Positions 8,883 to 17,366 of a DNA stretch of 64,000 bases are shown here, in pieces. The translations under genes and the position numbers were made by a program. Position 1 is the stretch's first letter. Every line of letters starts with the position of its first letter. The notes below the pieces were generated by a model, which ran no database searches, was not told where the DNA came from, and saw nothing but the letters and a program-made list of their open reading frames with translations. The DNA is from Maricaulis sp034659015 (lineage in GTDB: Bacteria; Pseudomonadota; Alphaproteobacteria; Caulobacterales; Maricaulaceae): contig JAYEGL010000012.1 in NCBI GenBank assembly GCA_034659015.1, positions 178,234-242,233 on the forward strand, read 5' to 3'.

Positions 8883-9641
8883 ATGATCGGCGCCCTCCTC
8901 CTCTCCTTCCTGATGCAGGGCCAGCCCACCCTGCTGACGACCGAACCGCCCAGCATCGTGGCCGCCCTCACCCACGAGACCGTCGAGATCCGCGAGGACT
9001 TCTCCGGCCAGGACCTCGTGCTCTACGGCGCCACCCGCGGCCTGACCATCCAGGACGAGATCGTCGTGGTGCTGCGCGGACCGGGGCGGGATCTGCGGGT
9101 GATGGAAAAGCAGCGCACCTTCGGTATCTGGGTGAATTCCGCCCCGCTCGAATTCGAGGACATTCCCAGCTACTACGCCATCGCCACCTCGCTGCCGCTG
9201 GAGGACATCGCCACCCCGGAAAGCCTCGCCGGCTCGGGCATCGGCCTGCCGGCCACGCTGGCGATCCGCGCCGCGCCGACGGCCTCGGAAACCGGGCGTG
9301 ACATCCGTCCCTATCTCGACGCCATCGCCCGTGACGGCCGGCGCGACGACCTCTATGCGGAAGCCCAGCGCGGCGTGGAAATCCTCGATGGCGGCCTGTT
9401 CCGTGCCACCATCTCCCTGCCCCCGCTCACCCCGGTCGGCAATTATGTCGCCGAGGTCTATCTGTTCCGCGACGGCCGCGCCGTGGCCAGCCGGACCGCC
9501 AGCCTGCGCGTGGAAAAGGCCGGCCTGGAACGCTTCGTCTACCAGTTCGCCCATTCCATGCCCTGGCTCTACGGCCTGTTCTGCGTCGCCATGGCCGTGC
9601 TCGCAGGCTATGTGGCCTATGTGGCGTTCAACCGGCGCTAG
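8883..9641 (+). CDS. TIGR02186-family membrane-anchored protein
   Basis: A 252-residue protein with an N-terminal export signal (MIGALLLSFLMQG), an extracytoplasmic beta-rich domain containing LVLYGATRGLTIQDEIVVVL and IWVNSAPLEFEDIPSYYAIA, and one C-terminal membrane helix (~225-245, PWLYGLFCVAMAVLAGYVAY). This layout matches the alphaproteobacterial conserved family TIGR02186, usually encoded beside a TSUP transporter as here. Its start lies one base after the TSUP stop, so the two are almost certainly co-translated. A role as periplasmic accessory to the transporter is inferred only. Confidence 0.82.
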   Translation: MIGALLLSFLMQGQPTLLTTEPPSIVAALTHETVEIREDFSGQDLVLYGATRGLTIQDEIVVVLRGPGRDLRVMEKQRTFGIWVNSAPLEFEDIPSYYAIATSLPLEDIATPESLAGSGIGLPATLAIRAAPTASETGRDIRPYLDAIARDGRRDDLYAEAQRGVEILDGGLFRATISLPPLTPVGNYVAEVYLFRDGRAVASRTASLRVEKAGLERFVYQFAHSMPWLYGLFCVAMAVLAGYVAYVAFNRR

Positions 9642-10087
9642 GGCCGCATTCTTTCCCACTCTCTCCATTTTTCCCGGACGGAAGCCCGCGAAGGCGGGCT
9701 GCAGATCCGGGATCCACTGAGCCATCGCCGCGCTCGCTCTCTCCAATCGTCGATCCCGGATAGCGCTGCGCGCTTCCGGGAGAAATGCGCTTGTATTTGA
9801 AACACTGAGAAACCCTCCACGGGCTTGCGCCCTGGTGCGATGGGAAGATGTCACCCCGACAGCGGACAGGCTCCGCACGCTCTCGGGCACAAGGGACCGA
9901 ACTCGTGCCTCCCGTCCCGGAAACCGCTGACGAGTATGGGCGAGTATGGCCGGGGGCGGATAAAGCTCCACTTATCCCCTTCAAACACCGTCATCCCCCG
10001 GCTTTCGCCGGGATGCCGGAGTTTTGGGTGTTTCGCAGGGCAGCGCCCGTCCTCGCCATACAGCCGGCCCGGCCTATATCCCCGATC
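9642..10087. other. 446-bp gap containing REP-like hairpins, no gene seen
   Basis: No convincing gene is present. A nested hairpin lies at 9672-9712: outer arms TCCCGGA/TCCGGGA, inner arms AGCCCGC/GCGGGCT around GAAG. Further fragments (GATCCCGGATAGCGCTGCG near 9752, GTCATCCCCCGGCTTTCGCC near 9991) belong to the same REP-like family seen at 13494 and 27414. Open frames here are repeat-driven and were not called. Confidence 0.7.
9672..9712. repeat. REP-like nested hairpin
   Basis: Arms TCCCGGA (9672-9678) and TCCGGGA (9706-9712) enclose a second perfect stem AGCCCGC (9683-9689)/GCGGGCT (9694-9700) with loop GAAG. It sits 30 bp after the TIGR02186 gene and may also end its transcript, though no T-run follows. 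Confidence 0.75.
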
Positions 10088-10573
10088 ATGACCGATACAG
10101 ACGACATCGTAGCCGGCACGATTCCGCGCCAGGCCCTCTGGTCGGGCCTCGCCGGCCTCCTGCCCTTCTGGCTTCCCGTGCTGCTCGCCGTCCAGGCGGC
10201 GGCCACGCAGCGGAGCGCGGCGGCGGAAGAGGCCGCCTTCACCATCTACGCCGCCATCATTCTGGGTTTTCTGGGCGGCGTCCGGTGGGGACGCGCGCTG
10301 GCACCGGGCGAGAACCCGCCGGGCCGCCACTGGCTCGCCAGCATCGCCCCCAGCGTGCTGGGTGTGGCCGCCGTCGCCGTCCACTGGGCCGCCGGACCGG
10401 TGCCCGCCTTCGTGCTCGTCCTGGCGGGGCTGGCCGGACAATATGTCTGGGATCGCAGCGCCGTGGAACGCCGGCGCCTGCCGCGCTGGTACGGGCGGCT
10501 GCGCACCGTGCTGAGCGCCAGCGCATCGGGTGCGGCCATCGCTATGATCGCCGTGACGCTCGCGGCCGGGTAG
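10088..10573 (+). CDS. DUF3429-family membrane protein
   Basis: A 161-residue inner-membrane protein with four or five hydrophobic helices: LLPFWLPVLLAVQAAA, FTIYAAIILGFLGGVRWG, ASIAPSVLGVAAVAVHWAAG, PAFVLVLAGLAGQYVWD and a C-terminal segment. The FLGGVRWG motif after the second helix is typical of DUF3429 (YjhX/TP0381-like helical membrane proteins). No function is established. The ATG at 10088 begins MTDTDDIVAG; longer in-frame extensions run into repeat DNA. Confidence 0.8.
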   Translation: MTDTDDIVAGTIPRQALWSGLAGLLPFWLPVLLAVQAAATQRSAAAEEAAFTIYAAIILGFLGGVRWGRALAPGENPPGRHWLASIAPSVLGVAAVAVHWAAGPVPAFVLVLAGLAGQYVWDRSAVERRRLPRWYGRLRTVLSASASGAAIAMIAVTLAAG

Positions 10574-10597
10574 CCCACCCTGAACCAGAATACGAAC

Positions 10598-10616
10598 TCC
10601 TTAGGTCGCATAAGGA
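10598..10616. promoter_or_regulatory. Dyad TCCTTA-N7-TAAGGA upstream of the restriction remnant
   Basis: A perfect 6-bp dyad lies 18 bp upstream of the -35 element at 10634 and 25 bp after the DUF3429 stop. It may be an operator or a weak terminator; no T-run follows. Confidence 0.35.
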
Positions 10617-10633
10617 TATGTAGCCCCGAAAGG

Positions 10634-10662
10634 TTGCCGCTTTCGCTCCGCAGACGTATAAT
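10634..10662 (+). promoter_or_regulatory. Sigma-70 type promoter TTGCCG-N17-TATAAT
   Basis: TTGCCG (10634-10639), a 17-bp spacer and a perfect TATAAT (10657-10662). It is the best housekeeping-type promoter in the window and drives the remnant ORF and the OLD-family gene downstream. Start of transcription is expected near 10669. Confidence 0.7.
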
Positions 10663-10700
10663 CAAAAGCGGACAGGGGACATAAGACCCGGGGGGACATC

Positions 10701-10910
10701 ACGGGCTTCAAGGATGCAGTGGCGGGCCTCGCCACGCGTCTGGCCAAGGCGAAAGCGCGGCCGGACCTGGCGGAGGAGGCGACGAAGAATACGGTCGTGC
10801 TACCGTTTCTCTCGGCGCCGCCCTTCGACGTTTTCGATCCCAATGAGGTGACGCCGGAATACACGGTGGATGTAAAATGGCCACGTGCACGCCGGCGGCA
10901 AGTCAGCTAA
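10701..10910 (+). pseudogene. Remnant of a type I restriction endonuclease R-subunit N-terminal domain (HSDR_N)
   Basis: The translated frame reads GFKDAVAGLATRLAKAKARP, then LAEEATKNTVVLPFL and FDVFDPNEVTPEYTVDV, which matches the conserved N-terminus of type I restriction endonuclease R subunits and their stand-alone HSDR_N relatives. After about 60 residues the similarity stops and the frame ends (KWPRARRRQVS, stop at 10908-10910), before the catalytic PD-ExK region. The expected start codon position holds ACG (10701-10703) after a GGGGGGA ribosome site, so the ATG appears mutated; the next possible start is a GTG at 10719. It is a broken gene, directly upstream of the foreign-looking OLD gene. 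Confidence 0.75.
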
Positions 10911-10921
10911 AGGAATTCGAT

Positions 10922-12682
10922 GTGATCATAACCGGCATAGAAATAAGTTATTTTAGATCATTCTACAAAGCAGAAATTAATAAACTTGGCGAAATAAATG
11001 TAATATTTGGCGAAAATGACTCTGGAAAATCTAACATTGCCCGAGCACTTAATTTATTTTTTAATCAAGAAATTTCACCCGGACAATTTTTCGATTTTGA
11101 CATTGAATTTAACAATAAAAGATCATTAGAAACCGCTGGCTCTGGAAAACGCTTTATTTATATAAAGGTATTCTTCAAAACTCCCGATCAGCACAGAGAT
11201 TCGTTGGGAGATACTTTTTACGTGAAACGACAGTGGAACTCGTTAAGTGATTCGGATGAATTTAGCGAGGATTATCCAAAAGAGGTTAAACAAACAAAAT
11301 ATCGAAAACAAGTAGTTACTAAAATACTTAATAAAATACGCTACATATATGTACCCGCCATCAAAGATTCATCGGTCCTAGATTTTATACTATTGCAATA
11401 CTACGAATCCGTTAGAGAAACGGAGGGATTTTTGACTGCGAAAGCAGGGTTTCAACAATACCTTGATGAGCAAATGGCTGATTTTACAGCAGCCATCCGC
11501 CGCGTAAGCGGGATTGATAGTAAAATCGCGGACGAAATATTGTGGGATGCTATGTTTTCATCCTTCGACTTCAAGACAGAGGCCCAGGCCGCAGGCGAGG
11601 GGCGTCGCCCTGTATCCCTCCGACGCCAGCGCGGAGATGGCATACAAGTCCAACACCTGATTGAGCTAATCGGGCACATAGCTAGTCTCAATAGGAATCA
11701 ATACCACATATGGGCGTTAGAAGAACCAGAAAACTCTCTTTCTATTTCCGCTCAGTCGCAGTTGGCCACGAGGATGAAAGAACTGTCCAGAGAAGAGCAT
11801 AATCAGATTCTTATAACAACACACAGCCCGTCTTTTTACAGTCTATCTGGAACGGGTGTTTCAAAATTTTTTGTAAATAGAGAAGATGGATTATCTAATG
11901 TTATAGAGGGCGCAAAATTCTCTGACAATGACATATCATTAAGAATGGGCCACAAATTTCTTATTCCACACATCGCGCCGGAAATAGAAAGGATTGAAAA
12001 AGAGAGAGAGGAACTCTCTCATATTATAAAAGAATTTGAACTCCAGAGTGAAGAAAATAACAGGCCCAGATTAATACTTGAAGGACCTGCCGATGTCGCG
12101 CTGTTCGAGGCGGCTTGGAATAATTTATACAACAATGAAGAGCGCGCTTTTGAAATCGTTTCGATTGGAGGGTGCGGAAACCTAAAACCGTTTAAGAGTA
12201 TTTCTAAAAGTATTGCAAAAAATCTCTGGAGTGGAAAAATCGCAGTGCTTGTTGATGGGGACAAAGCCGGTCGAGCTGCCATCCCCTTTCCCAATATTTC
12301 TTATGACGGCTTCAAAAGCCACGAGAACGGAATTTACTGGGGTTCACTCCGACCAACACAGGAACAAAGAAATTTTCTGAGCGAGCATGGTATTGAAGAA
12401 GCATCTTTGCCCGTCACGCTTGAAGACCTTATTCCTACGGCACGGCGACGTCAGGCAGAAGAAGAAAGAATTTATAGGCGTGGAGATATGAAGGCAGATA
12501 TTAAGCTCTCAACAGATATCCTTGGAATAATTCCGATCCATGATTCCGATCTGCCTTTCGTTTACGATTTTCCTGACGAAGCAAAAATTAGATTTTCTGA
12601 GTGGTGTGTTGGAAATTTAGAAAGACAAGAATTTGAAGAATTTCGTCAATATTTTTCGCGAGCGCTGCAATTGTTTGAATAG
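10922..12682 (+). CDS. OLD-family ATP-dependent endonuclease (AAA ATPase plus TOPRIM), foreign AT-rich gene
   Basis: A ~586-residue protein. Walker A is GENDSGKS (~30-37), a signature-like SLRRQRGDGIQ (~235-245), Walker B ALEEPENSL (~264-272) and H-loop LITTHSPSF (~298-306). The C-terminal TOPRIM nuclease domain shows LILEGPADVALFEAA (~385-399) and VLVDGDKAG (~443-451), giving the metal-binding Glu and Asp residues. This is the OLD/GajA architecture used in phage defence; family members nick DNA. No UvrD/GajB helicase or other partner gene is adjacent. The GTG at 10922 with AAAGGA upstream is preferred over the in-frame ATG at 10877, which lies in GC-rich remnant DNA. Base composition is visibly AT-rich against the GC-rich flanks, indicating horizontal acquisition. 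Confidence 0.85.
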   Translation: MIITGIEISYFRSFYKAEINKLGEINVIFGENDSGKSNIARALNLFFNQEISPGQFFDFDIEFNNKRSLETAGSGKRFIYIKVFFKTPDQHRDSLGDTFYVKRQWNSLSDSDEFSEDYPKEVKQTKYRKQVVTKILNKIRYIYVPAIKDSSVLDFILLQYYESVRETEGFLTAKAGFQQYLDEQMADFTAAIRRVSGIDSKIADEILWDAMFSSFDFKTEAQAAGEGRRPVSLRRQRGDGIQVQHLIELIGHIASLNRNQYHIWALEEPENSLSISAQSQLATRMKELSREEHNQILITTHSPSFYSLSGTGVSKFFVNREDGLSNVIEGAKFSDNDISLRMGHKFLIPHIAPEIERIEKEREELSHIIKEFELQSEENNRPRLILEGPADVALFEAAWNNLYNNEERAFEIVSIGGCGNLKPFKSISKSIAKNLWSGKIAVLVDGDKAGRAAIPFPNISYDGFKSHENGIYWGSLRPTQEQRNFLSEHGIEEASLPVTLEDLIPTARRRQAEEERIYRRGDMKADIKLSTDILGIIPIHDSDLPFVYDFPDEAKIRFSEWCVGNLERQEFEEFRQYFSRALQLFE

Positions 12683-12698
12683 AAAAACATTTCATCCC

Positions 12699-13409
12699 TC
12701 ACCCATCCCCCACACAGCTCCCCCCCCACACCGGCCACACCCGCTCCCGCCCCATCACCAGCGCATCCGGCGTGCCGCCGAAACACCGCGCGAAGGCCGC
12801 ATCGCGCACATTCAGCCCGCCGGTAAAGGCGCCGAAAGCGGGCATCACCAGCCGCGTCCCGTCCGTCGCGAAGCAGCGGCGCCGCAGGGCGCGGCCATTG
12901 CGGCGGACCTTGGCGGCGGGATGGAGGTGGCCGGCAATCTCGCCCCTCGCCTCGCCCTCGGTGGGTTCGTGGCGGAAGACCAGGCCCGCCAGTTCGACGG
13001 CCTCGTGAACCTCGCCGCCGAATTGCGGCGGCGGAGCCGGGTCGTGATTGCCTTCGATCCAGATCCAGCGCGACACGCCGTCCACCATCGTGGCGAGCGT
13101 GTCGGTGTCGTCGGCGTGCATGCGATCGCCGGCGCGCAGATCGTGGAAACTGTCGCCCAGGGCGATGACGGTCGGCGGCCGATGGCGCACGATGCCCGCG
13201 GCCAGCCGTTTCAGAGTGGCGCGCGTGTCGTAGGGCGGCATGAGCTGGCCGCCCGCCGCCCAGGCCGAGCCCTTCTCGAAATGCAGGTCCGAGACGACGA
13301 GAAGCCCGGCCTCCGGCACGACGAGCAGGCCGGCGGGATCGGCGAGGACGGTGACGCCGGCAATGGCGGTTTTCAGCAGGCCGGCCGGCGGGTGCAATGG
13401 CGCGCTCAT
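12699..13409 (-). CDS. pdeM: Ligase-associated DNA damage response endonuclease PdeM
   Basis: A 236-residue calcineurin-like metallophosphoesterase. The metal-binding motifs are in order: SDLHFEKG (~42-49), GDSFHD, EGNHD, and GHLHP near residue 175, with a conserved MPAFGAFTGGLNV near the C-terminus. PdeM is part of a DNA repair cluster with a DEXH helicase, an exonuclease and an ATP-dependent ligase; here only the helicase is nearby, 277 bp upstream on the same strand. The ATG at 13407-13409 was chosen because the homologous N-terminus begins near it; a longer in-frame extension runs into repeat DNA. Confidence 0.9.
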   Translation of the reverse strand: MSAPLHPPAGLLKTAIAGVTVLADPAGLLVVPEAGLLVVSDLHFEKGSAWAAGGQLMPPYDTRATLKRLAAGIVRHRPPTVIALGDSFHDLRAGDRMHADDTDTLATMVDGVSRWIWIEGNHDPAPPPQFGGEVHEAVELAGLVFRHEPTEGEARGEIAGHLHPAAKVRRNGRALRRRCFATDGTRLVMPAFGAFTGGLNVRDAAFARCFGGTPDALVMGRERVWPVWGGSCVGDG

Positions 13410-13493
13410 GGCTTCGGTTATCGCGCAATCTTCCTGACGGGGTAAGCAAGGGGTGCAGGTTTTCCTGTGGGCTCTCGAAATCCACAAACCGCC

Positions 13494-13650
13494 GTCATCC
13501 CACGGTCGCTGCGCAGCAGCGATCCGGGGGACCTCGGCCAACCCGTTCGCAAGCTGCGCGCGCCTCGTGACAGAGCGAAGCCATCACCCTGATAGCTGAG
13601 GTCCCCCGGACCACCCGCCCGCGCTGCGCGCGGGCTGGCCGGGGGATGAC
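13494..13650. repeat. REP-like inverted repeat between pdeM and the helicase gene
   Basis: Outer arms GTCATCCC (13494-13501) and GGGATGAC (13643-13650), inner arms GGGGGACCTC (13526-13535) and GAGGTCCCCC (13598-13607). It shares its GTCATCCC ends with the repeat at 27414-27577, so it is a member of a dispersed intergenic family. Confidence 0.8.
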
Positions 13651-13686
13651 GCTGTTTCATGAGTTCGATGAGGCGCTTCGAGCCTC

Positions 13687-16167
13687 CTAATCCAGTCGCA
13701 TCGCCTCGGCGATCAGGTCCTCCGAGGACACATCCTCGAGGATGCTTTCATGGCCCTCGCCATGGATCGGTTCCTTGCCGATCTCGAGCATGACGGGGAC
13801 GGCGAGCGGGGAGATCCTGTCGAGGTCGACATGCGCGATATGGCCCTTGATGCGCGAAAGGGCCGTGCCAAGGCGATGGATGTCCAGAAGGCCCGTGCCG
13901 GCATCGGCCCAGGCGGCCTTGAGGAGGATGTGCTCCGGCTCGTGCTCGCGCAGCACGTTGTAGATCAGGTCGGTGGAGATGGTGACCTGGCGGCCGGTCT
14001 TTTCCTGTCCCGGAAAGCGGCGCTCGATCAGGCCGGCGATAACGGCGCAATTGCGGAAGGTGCGCATCATCAGCTGGCTTTCCGCCAGCCAGGCATCCAG
14101 ATCGTCGCCCATCATGTCCTCGTCGAAGAGGGTATCCAGATCGACCTGCGAGAGATCGCGCAGCCCCCAGACCGACAGCGCATACTCGTTGGCGACGAAG
14201 CCCATGGGGCGCAGGCGCATGCGCTCCAGCCGGCGGGTCAGCAGCATGCCGAGTGTCTGGTGCGCCAGCCGGCCCTCGAACGGGTAGCAGACGAGATAAT
14301 AGCGTCCGGCGCGCGGGAAGGTTTCCACCAGCAGGCCGTCGGCCCTGGGCAGGCGCGAGCGGCGCTGCTGCAGGTCGAGCCAGTCGCGCACCTGTTCCGG
14401 CAGGGCGTGCCAGGTGGCGGGGTCCTGCACCATGTCGCGCACCCGGGCGGCCAGATAGGTGGAGAGCGGAAACTTGCCGCCCTGGTAGGAGGGGATGCGC
14501 GGATCGGTATCGGAGGAGCGAGTGACGCGGGCGGTCATCTCCTCGATCCCCTCGAAGCGCAGCACCTGGCCGGCGAAGAGGAAGGTGTCGCCGGGCACGA
14601 GCTGGTCGAGGAACCATTCCTCGATCTGGCCGAGCCGGAAGCCGCCGCGCCCCTTCGAGGACAGCACCACGTCCAGCATGGGCGCCTCGACGATGGTGCC
14701 GACATTGAGCCGGTGGCGCTGGGCGATCTGCGGCGTGCGGACGGTCCAGCGGCCGTCCTTGCGCTTTATCAGGCGCCGGAAACGGTCATAGGTCTGAAGC
14801 GCGTAGCCACCCGTGGCGGTGAAATCGAGAACCCTGTCAAAGGTCGCGCGATCCAGTTCGGCATAGGGGGCAGCAGCGCGGATTTCCGCGTAAAGATCGT
14901 CTTCGTCGAAGGGCTCGCCGCAGCCGCGCCCCATGATGTGCTGGGCCAGCACGTCCAGCGCACCGGCCTTCAGGGGCTCGCCGTCCAGCGCGTTGGCGGC
15001 GACGGCCTCGGCGGCGGCCTGGCATTCCAGATGCTCGAACCGGTTGGTCGGGGCGAGCAGGGCTTTGGAGGGCGCGTCCAGCCGGTGGTTGGACCGGCCC
15101 AGGCGCTGGATCAGGCGCGAGGAGCCTTTCGGCGCGCCCATCTGGACGACGAGGTCCACATCGCCCCAGTCAATGCCCAGATCGAGCGTGGAGGTGCACA
15201 CCACCGCCTTGAGCTTTCCCGCCGACATCGCCGCCTCGACCTTGCGGCGCTGTTCCGGCGACAAGGAGCCGTGGTGCAGGGCGATGGGCAGGTTGTCGTC
15301 ATTGATGGTCCACAGTTCCTGGAAGGTCATCTCGGCCTGGGAGCGCGTATTGACGAAGACCAGCGCCATGTTCGACGCCTTGATGCGCGCATAGACGTCG
15401 GCGATGGCATGGCGGCCGGAATGGCCCGCCCAGGGAATGCGCTCGCCCGGGTCCAGGATTTCCACCTCCGGCCGTGCGCCCGCCGCCCCGCGCACGATGC
15501 GGGCGAAACGGGCGTCCTCGCCCGTCTGCGGCGCCAGCCAGCGCGCCAGACCGCCCTCGTCGGCCACAGTCGCGGAGAGGCCGGCGCGCCGTGCCTCCGG
15601 TGCCCAGCGGGCGATGGCGGCGAGGCCCAGGTTCAGGAGGTCGCCGCGCTTTTGCGGCGCGATGGCGTGGATCTCGTCGATCACAATGTGTTTGAGGTCG
15701 CGGAAGAAGGCCTCGGCATTGGCCGTGGCACAAAAGAGCGCCAGCTGTTCCGGCGTGGTGAGCAGGATGTCCGGCGGATGCGCGCGCTGGCGCTGGCGCT
15801 TGGAGGGCGAGGTGTCGCCGGTGCGCGTCTCGATGCGGATATCCAGCCCCATCTCCTCGACCGGCGTCGTGAGATTGCGTGCGACATCGACGGAGAGCGC
15901 CTTGAGCGGCGAAATATAGAGTGTGTGGAGCCGGTGCGGGCGCTGTCTCCCCGGGCTTTGTTCGACCGTCTCCGCCAGCTCGATCAGGCTGGGCAGGAAA
16001 CCGCCCAGCGTCTTGCCGCCGCCGGTGGGCGCAATCAGCAGCGCGTCCTCGCCGGCGCGGGCGGCCTCGATCATGTCGAGCTGATGCGGACGCGCGACCC
16101 AGCCGCGGCTGGCGAACCAGTCGGCAAAACGGGCGGGAAGGGCGGAGGCGGCCTGACTGTCGGGCAT
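13687..16167 (-). CDS. Ligase-associated DNA damage response DEXH-box helicase (Lhr-like)
   Basis: An 826-residue superfamily 2 helicase. Motif I is LLIAPTGGGKTLGGFLPSLI (~45-64), motif II IDEIHAIAP, motif III SATVADEGG, and domain 2 contains ALVFVNTRSQAEMTFQE, CTSTLDLGIDWGDVDLV and LIQRLGRSNHRLDAP. The winged-helix and Lhr-type C-terminal region follow (SSKGRGGFRLGQIEEWFLD, LICVCYPFEGR-like segment YYLVCYPFEGRLAHQTLGM). It is the helicase of the bacterial ligase-associated repair cluster; pdeM is next downstream, while the ligase and exonuclease genes are not in the window. The start ATG is at 16165-16167. Confidence 0.92.
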   Translation of the reverse strand: MPDSQAASALPARFADWFASRGWVARPHQLDMIEAARAGEDALLIAPTGGGKTLGGFLPSLIELAETVEQSPGRQRPHRLHTLYISPLKALSVDVARNLTTPVEEMGLDIRIETRTGDTSPSKRQRQRAHPPDILLTTPEQLALFCATANAEAFFRDLKHIVIDEIHAIAPQKRGDLLNLGLAAIARWAPEARRAGLSATVADEGGLARWLAPQTGEDARFARIVRGAAGARPEVEILDPGERIPWAGHSGRHAIADVYARIKASNMALVFVNTRSQAEMTFQELWTINDDNLPIALHHGSLSPEQRRKVEAAMSAGKLKAVVCTSTLDLGIDWGDVDLVVQMGAPKGSSRLIQRLGRSNHRLDAPSKALLAPTNRFEHLECQAAAEAVAANALDGEPLKAGALDVLAQHIMGRGCGEPFDEDDLYAEIRAAAPYAELDRATFDRVLDFTATGGYALQTYDRFRRLIKRKDGRWTVRTPQIAQRHRLNVGTIVEAPMLDVVLSSKGRGGFRLGQIEEWFLDQLVPGDTFLFAGQVLRFEGIEEMTARVTRSSDTDPRIPSYQGGKFPLSTYLAARVRDMVQDPATWHALPEQVRDWLDLQQRRSRLPRADGLLVETFPRAGRYYLVCYPFEGRLAHQTLGMLLTRRLERMRLRPMGFVANEYALSVWGLRDLSQVDLDTLFDEDMMGDDLDAWLAESQLMMRTFRNCAVIAGLIERRFPGQEKTGRQVTISTDLIYNVLREHEPEHILLKAAWADAGTGLLDIHRLGTALSRIKGHIAHVDLDRISPLAVPVMLEIGKEPIHGEGHESILEDVSSEDLIAEAMRLD

Positions 16168-16315
16168 GATGACTGACTACCCCATCCCGGCGAACGGCGG
16201 AACAGGCCCGGAACAACAGCCCGGGGGACAACACCGCAGCGCGTCCCCCTGCAAGGCCTGCCCCGTTTTCGCCATGCTTGCAGGCCTAGATTGGTTGAGC
16301 GAGGGATTTGGGACC

Positions 16316-17269
16316 ATGACCGATACCGTCATCGAACGGTTCGCGGCGCTGGACGGCGCCTTCCGCGAGCGGGCACGCCGCGGCGAGCGGATGTATGCAC
16401 GGTTCTCGGCCCTGTCCTGCCTGTCCAGCGACATACCGCCCGAGACCGTCGTCGACCGCTCGATCGCCATCCGCGACGAGCTCGATGCGGGCTTGGGCGC
16501 CTGGAAGTCTCCGGGCAAGTCGATGCGGCTGGTCTTTGCCGCGGCGCTGGCCGCAGCCGGCCGCAGCGCCGGGCATTTCTTCCAGACCCGCACGGCCCTG
16601 GAGCGCCGCCGCAGGGAACGCGGCGGGCGCGGCCTGAACCATGGCGGCTCCTGCGCGGCGCTCGCCCTGGTCTCCGCAGGCGGTCAGCCGCATCATGTCG
16701 ACGCCTTCTACGACATTCTCGAAGCCATTGCCGCCCCCTGGTGGCGGCGCGATGCGGCGCGCGAGGAAATGGTCGCCGCCATCTTCGCCGCCATGGGCGA
16801 GATGCCCGGCGAGGCGCTGGAGCGGCTGGACGTCGCGCGCCAGGCCCTGCGTGCCGCGGGCGTGCCCAAGAGTCATGCCGAGGCCGCCGCCTGCGAGATC
16901 GCCTTTTTCGAGTTCAATCCGGATCACATCGCCCCGGCCTGGACCACGCTGAACACCGCCATGCGCGGCCGCGCGGCGCTGCGCAGCGGGATCGGCAAGA
17001 CCGGCATGGCCGTGCTCGCCGTCCATGGCGACGGACAGGTCGTGGCCGATGCCCTGGTCGACAGTTTCGAGGCGGTGCGTGCCCTCAGGCCGAAACCGAC
17101 CGGAAACGCCGCCGCCAAGATCGCCATGCGTCTGGCCCAGGCCCAGACCGGGCAGACCGCACCGATCAGTGCCGCGCGCGATCTCGCCGCCATTCTCGCC
17201 GCCCAGGCCGCAATGATCGCTGCCATTACGGCGTCGACGGCCACCGTCGCTGTGACCGCCGCGAGCTGA
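16316..17269 (+). CDS. Conserved protein of unknown function (317 aa, possibly distantly DUF4003-like)
   Basis: A soluble, Ala-rich helical protein with no signal peptide. The pattern of paired helices (MYARFSALSCLSSDIPPETV, GKSMRLVFAAALAAAGRSAG) loosely recalls DUF4003 proteins, but I cannot confirm that. A Cys/His-poor, Arg-rich block (ALERRRRERGGRGLNHGGSC) follows at ~105-125. The ATG at 16316 has GAGGGA ten bases upstream; an in-frame ATG at 16166 overlaps the divergent helicase start and is unlikely. It is divergent from the helicase gene and 97 bp upstream of the MscS gene. Confidence 0.65.
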   Translation: MTDTVIERFAALDGAFRERARRGERMYARFSALSCLSSDIPPETVVDRSIAIRDELDAGLGAWKSPGKSMRLVFAAALAAAGRSAGHFFQTRTALERRRRERGGRGLNHGGSCAALALVSAGGQPHHVDAFYDILEAIAAPWWRRDAAREEMVAAIFAAMGEMPGEALERLDVARQALRAAGVPKSHAEAAACEIAFFEFNPDHIAPAWTTLNTAMRGRAALRSGIGKTGMAVLAVHGDGQVVADALVDSFEAVRALRPKPTGNAAAKIAMRLAQAQTGQTAPISAARDLAAILAAQAAMIAAITASTATVAVTAAS

Positions 17270-17366
17270 TCACAACGTCCGGACGCAGGCTGCAACCGCA
17301 TTTCCCTTCCAGGCCAACGGTGCTAGGAGCCTTGTCCGAAGGATCCTGCCATCGGAGAAGGGCGCC

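Noticed and set aside
10877..10921. In-frame ATG as the start of the OLD-family gene
   Set aside because: The 15 added residues come from GC-rich remnant DNA; the GTG at 10922 has AAAGGA upstream and begins at the AT-rich boundary.
13750..16176. 808-codon plus-strand frame opposite the DEXH helicase
   Set aside because: Antisense of a complete helicase gene with all motifs; composition typical of a reverse-frame shadow.
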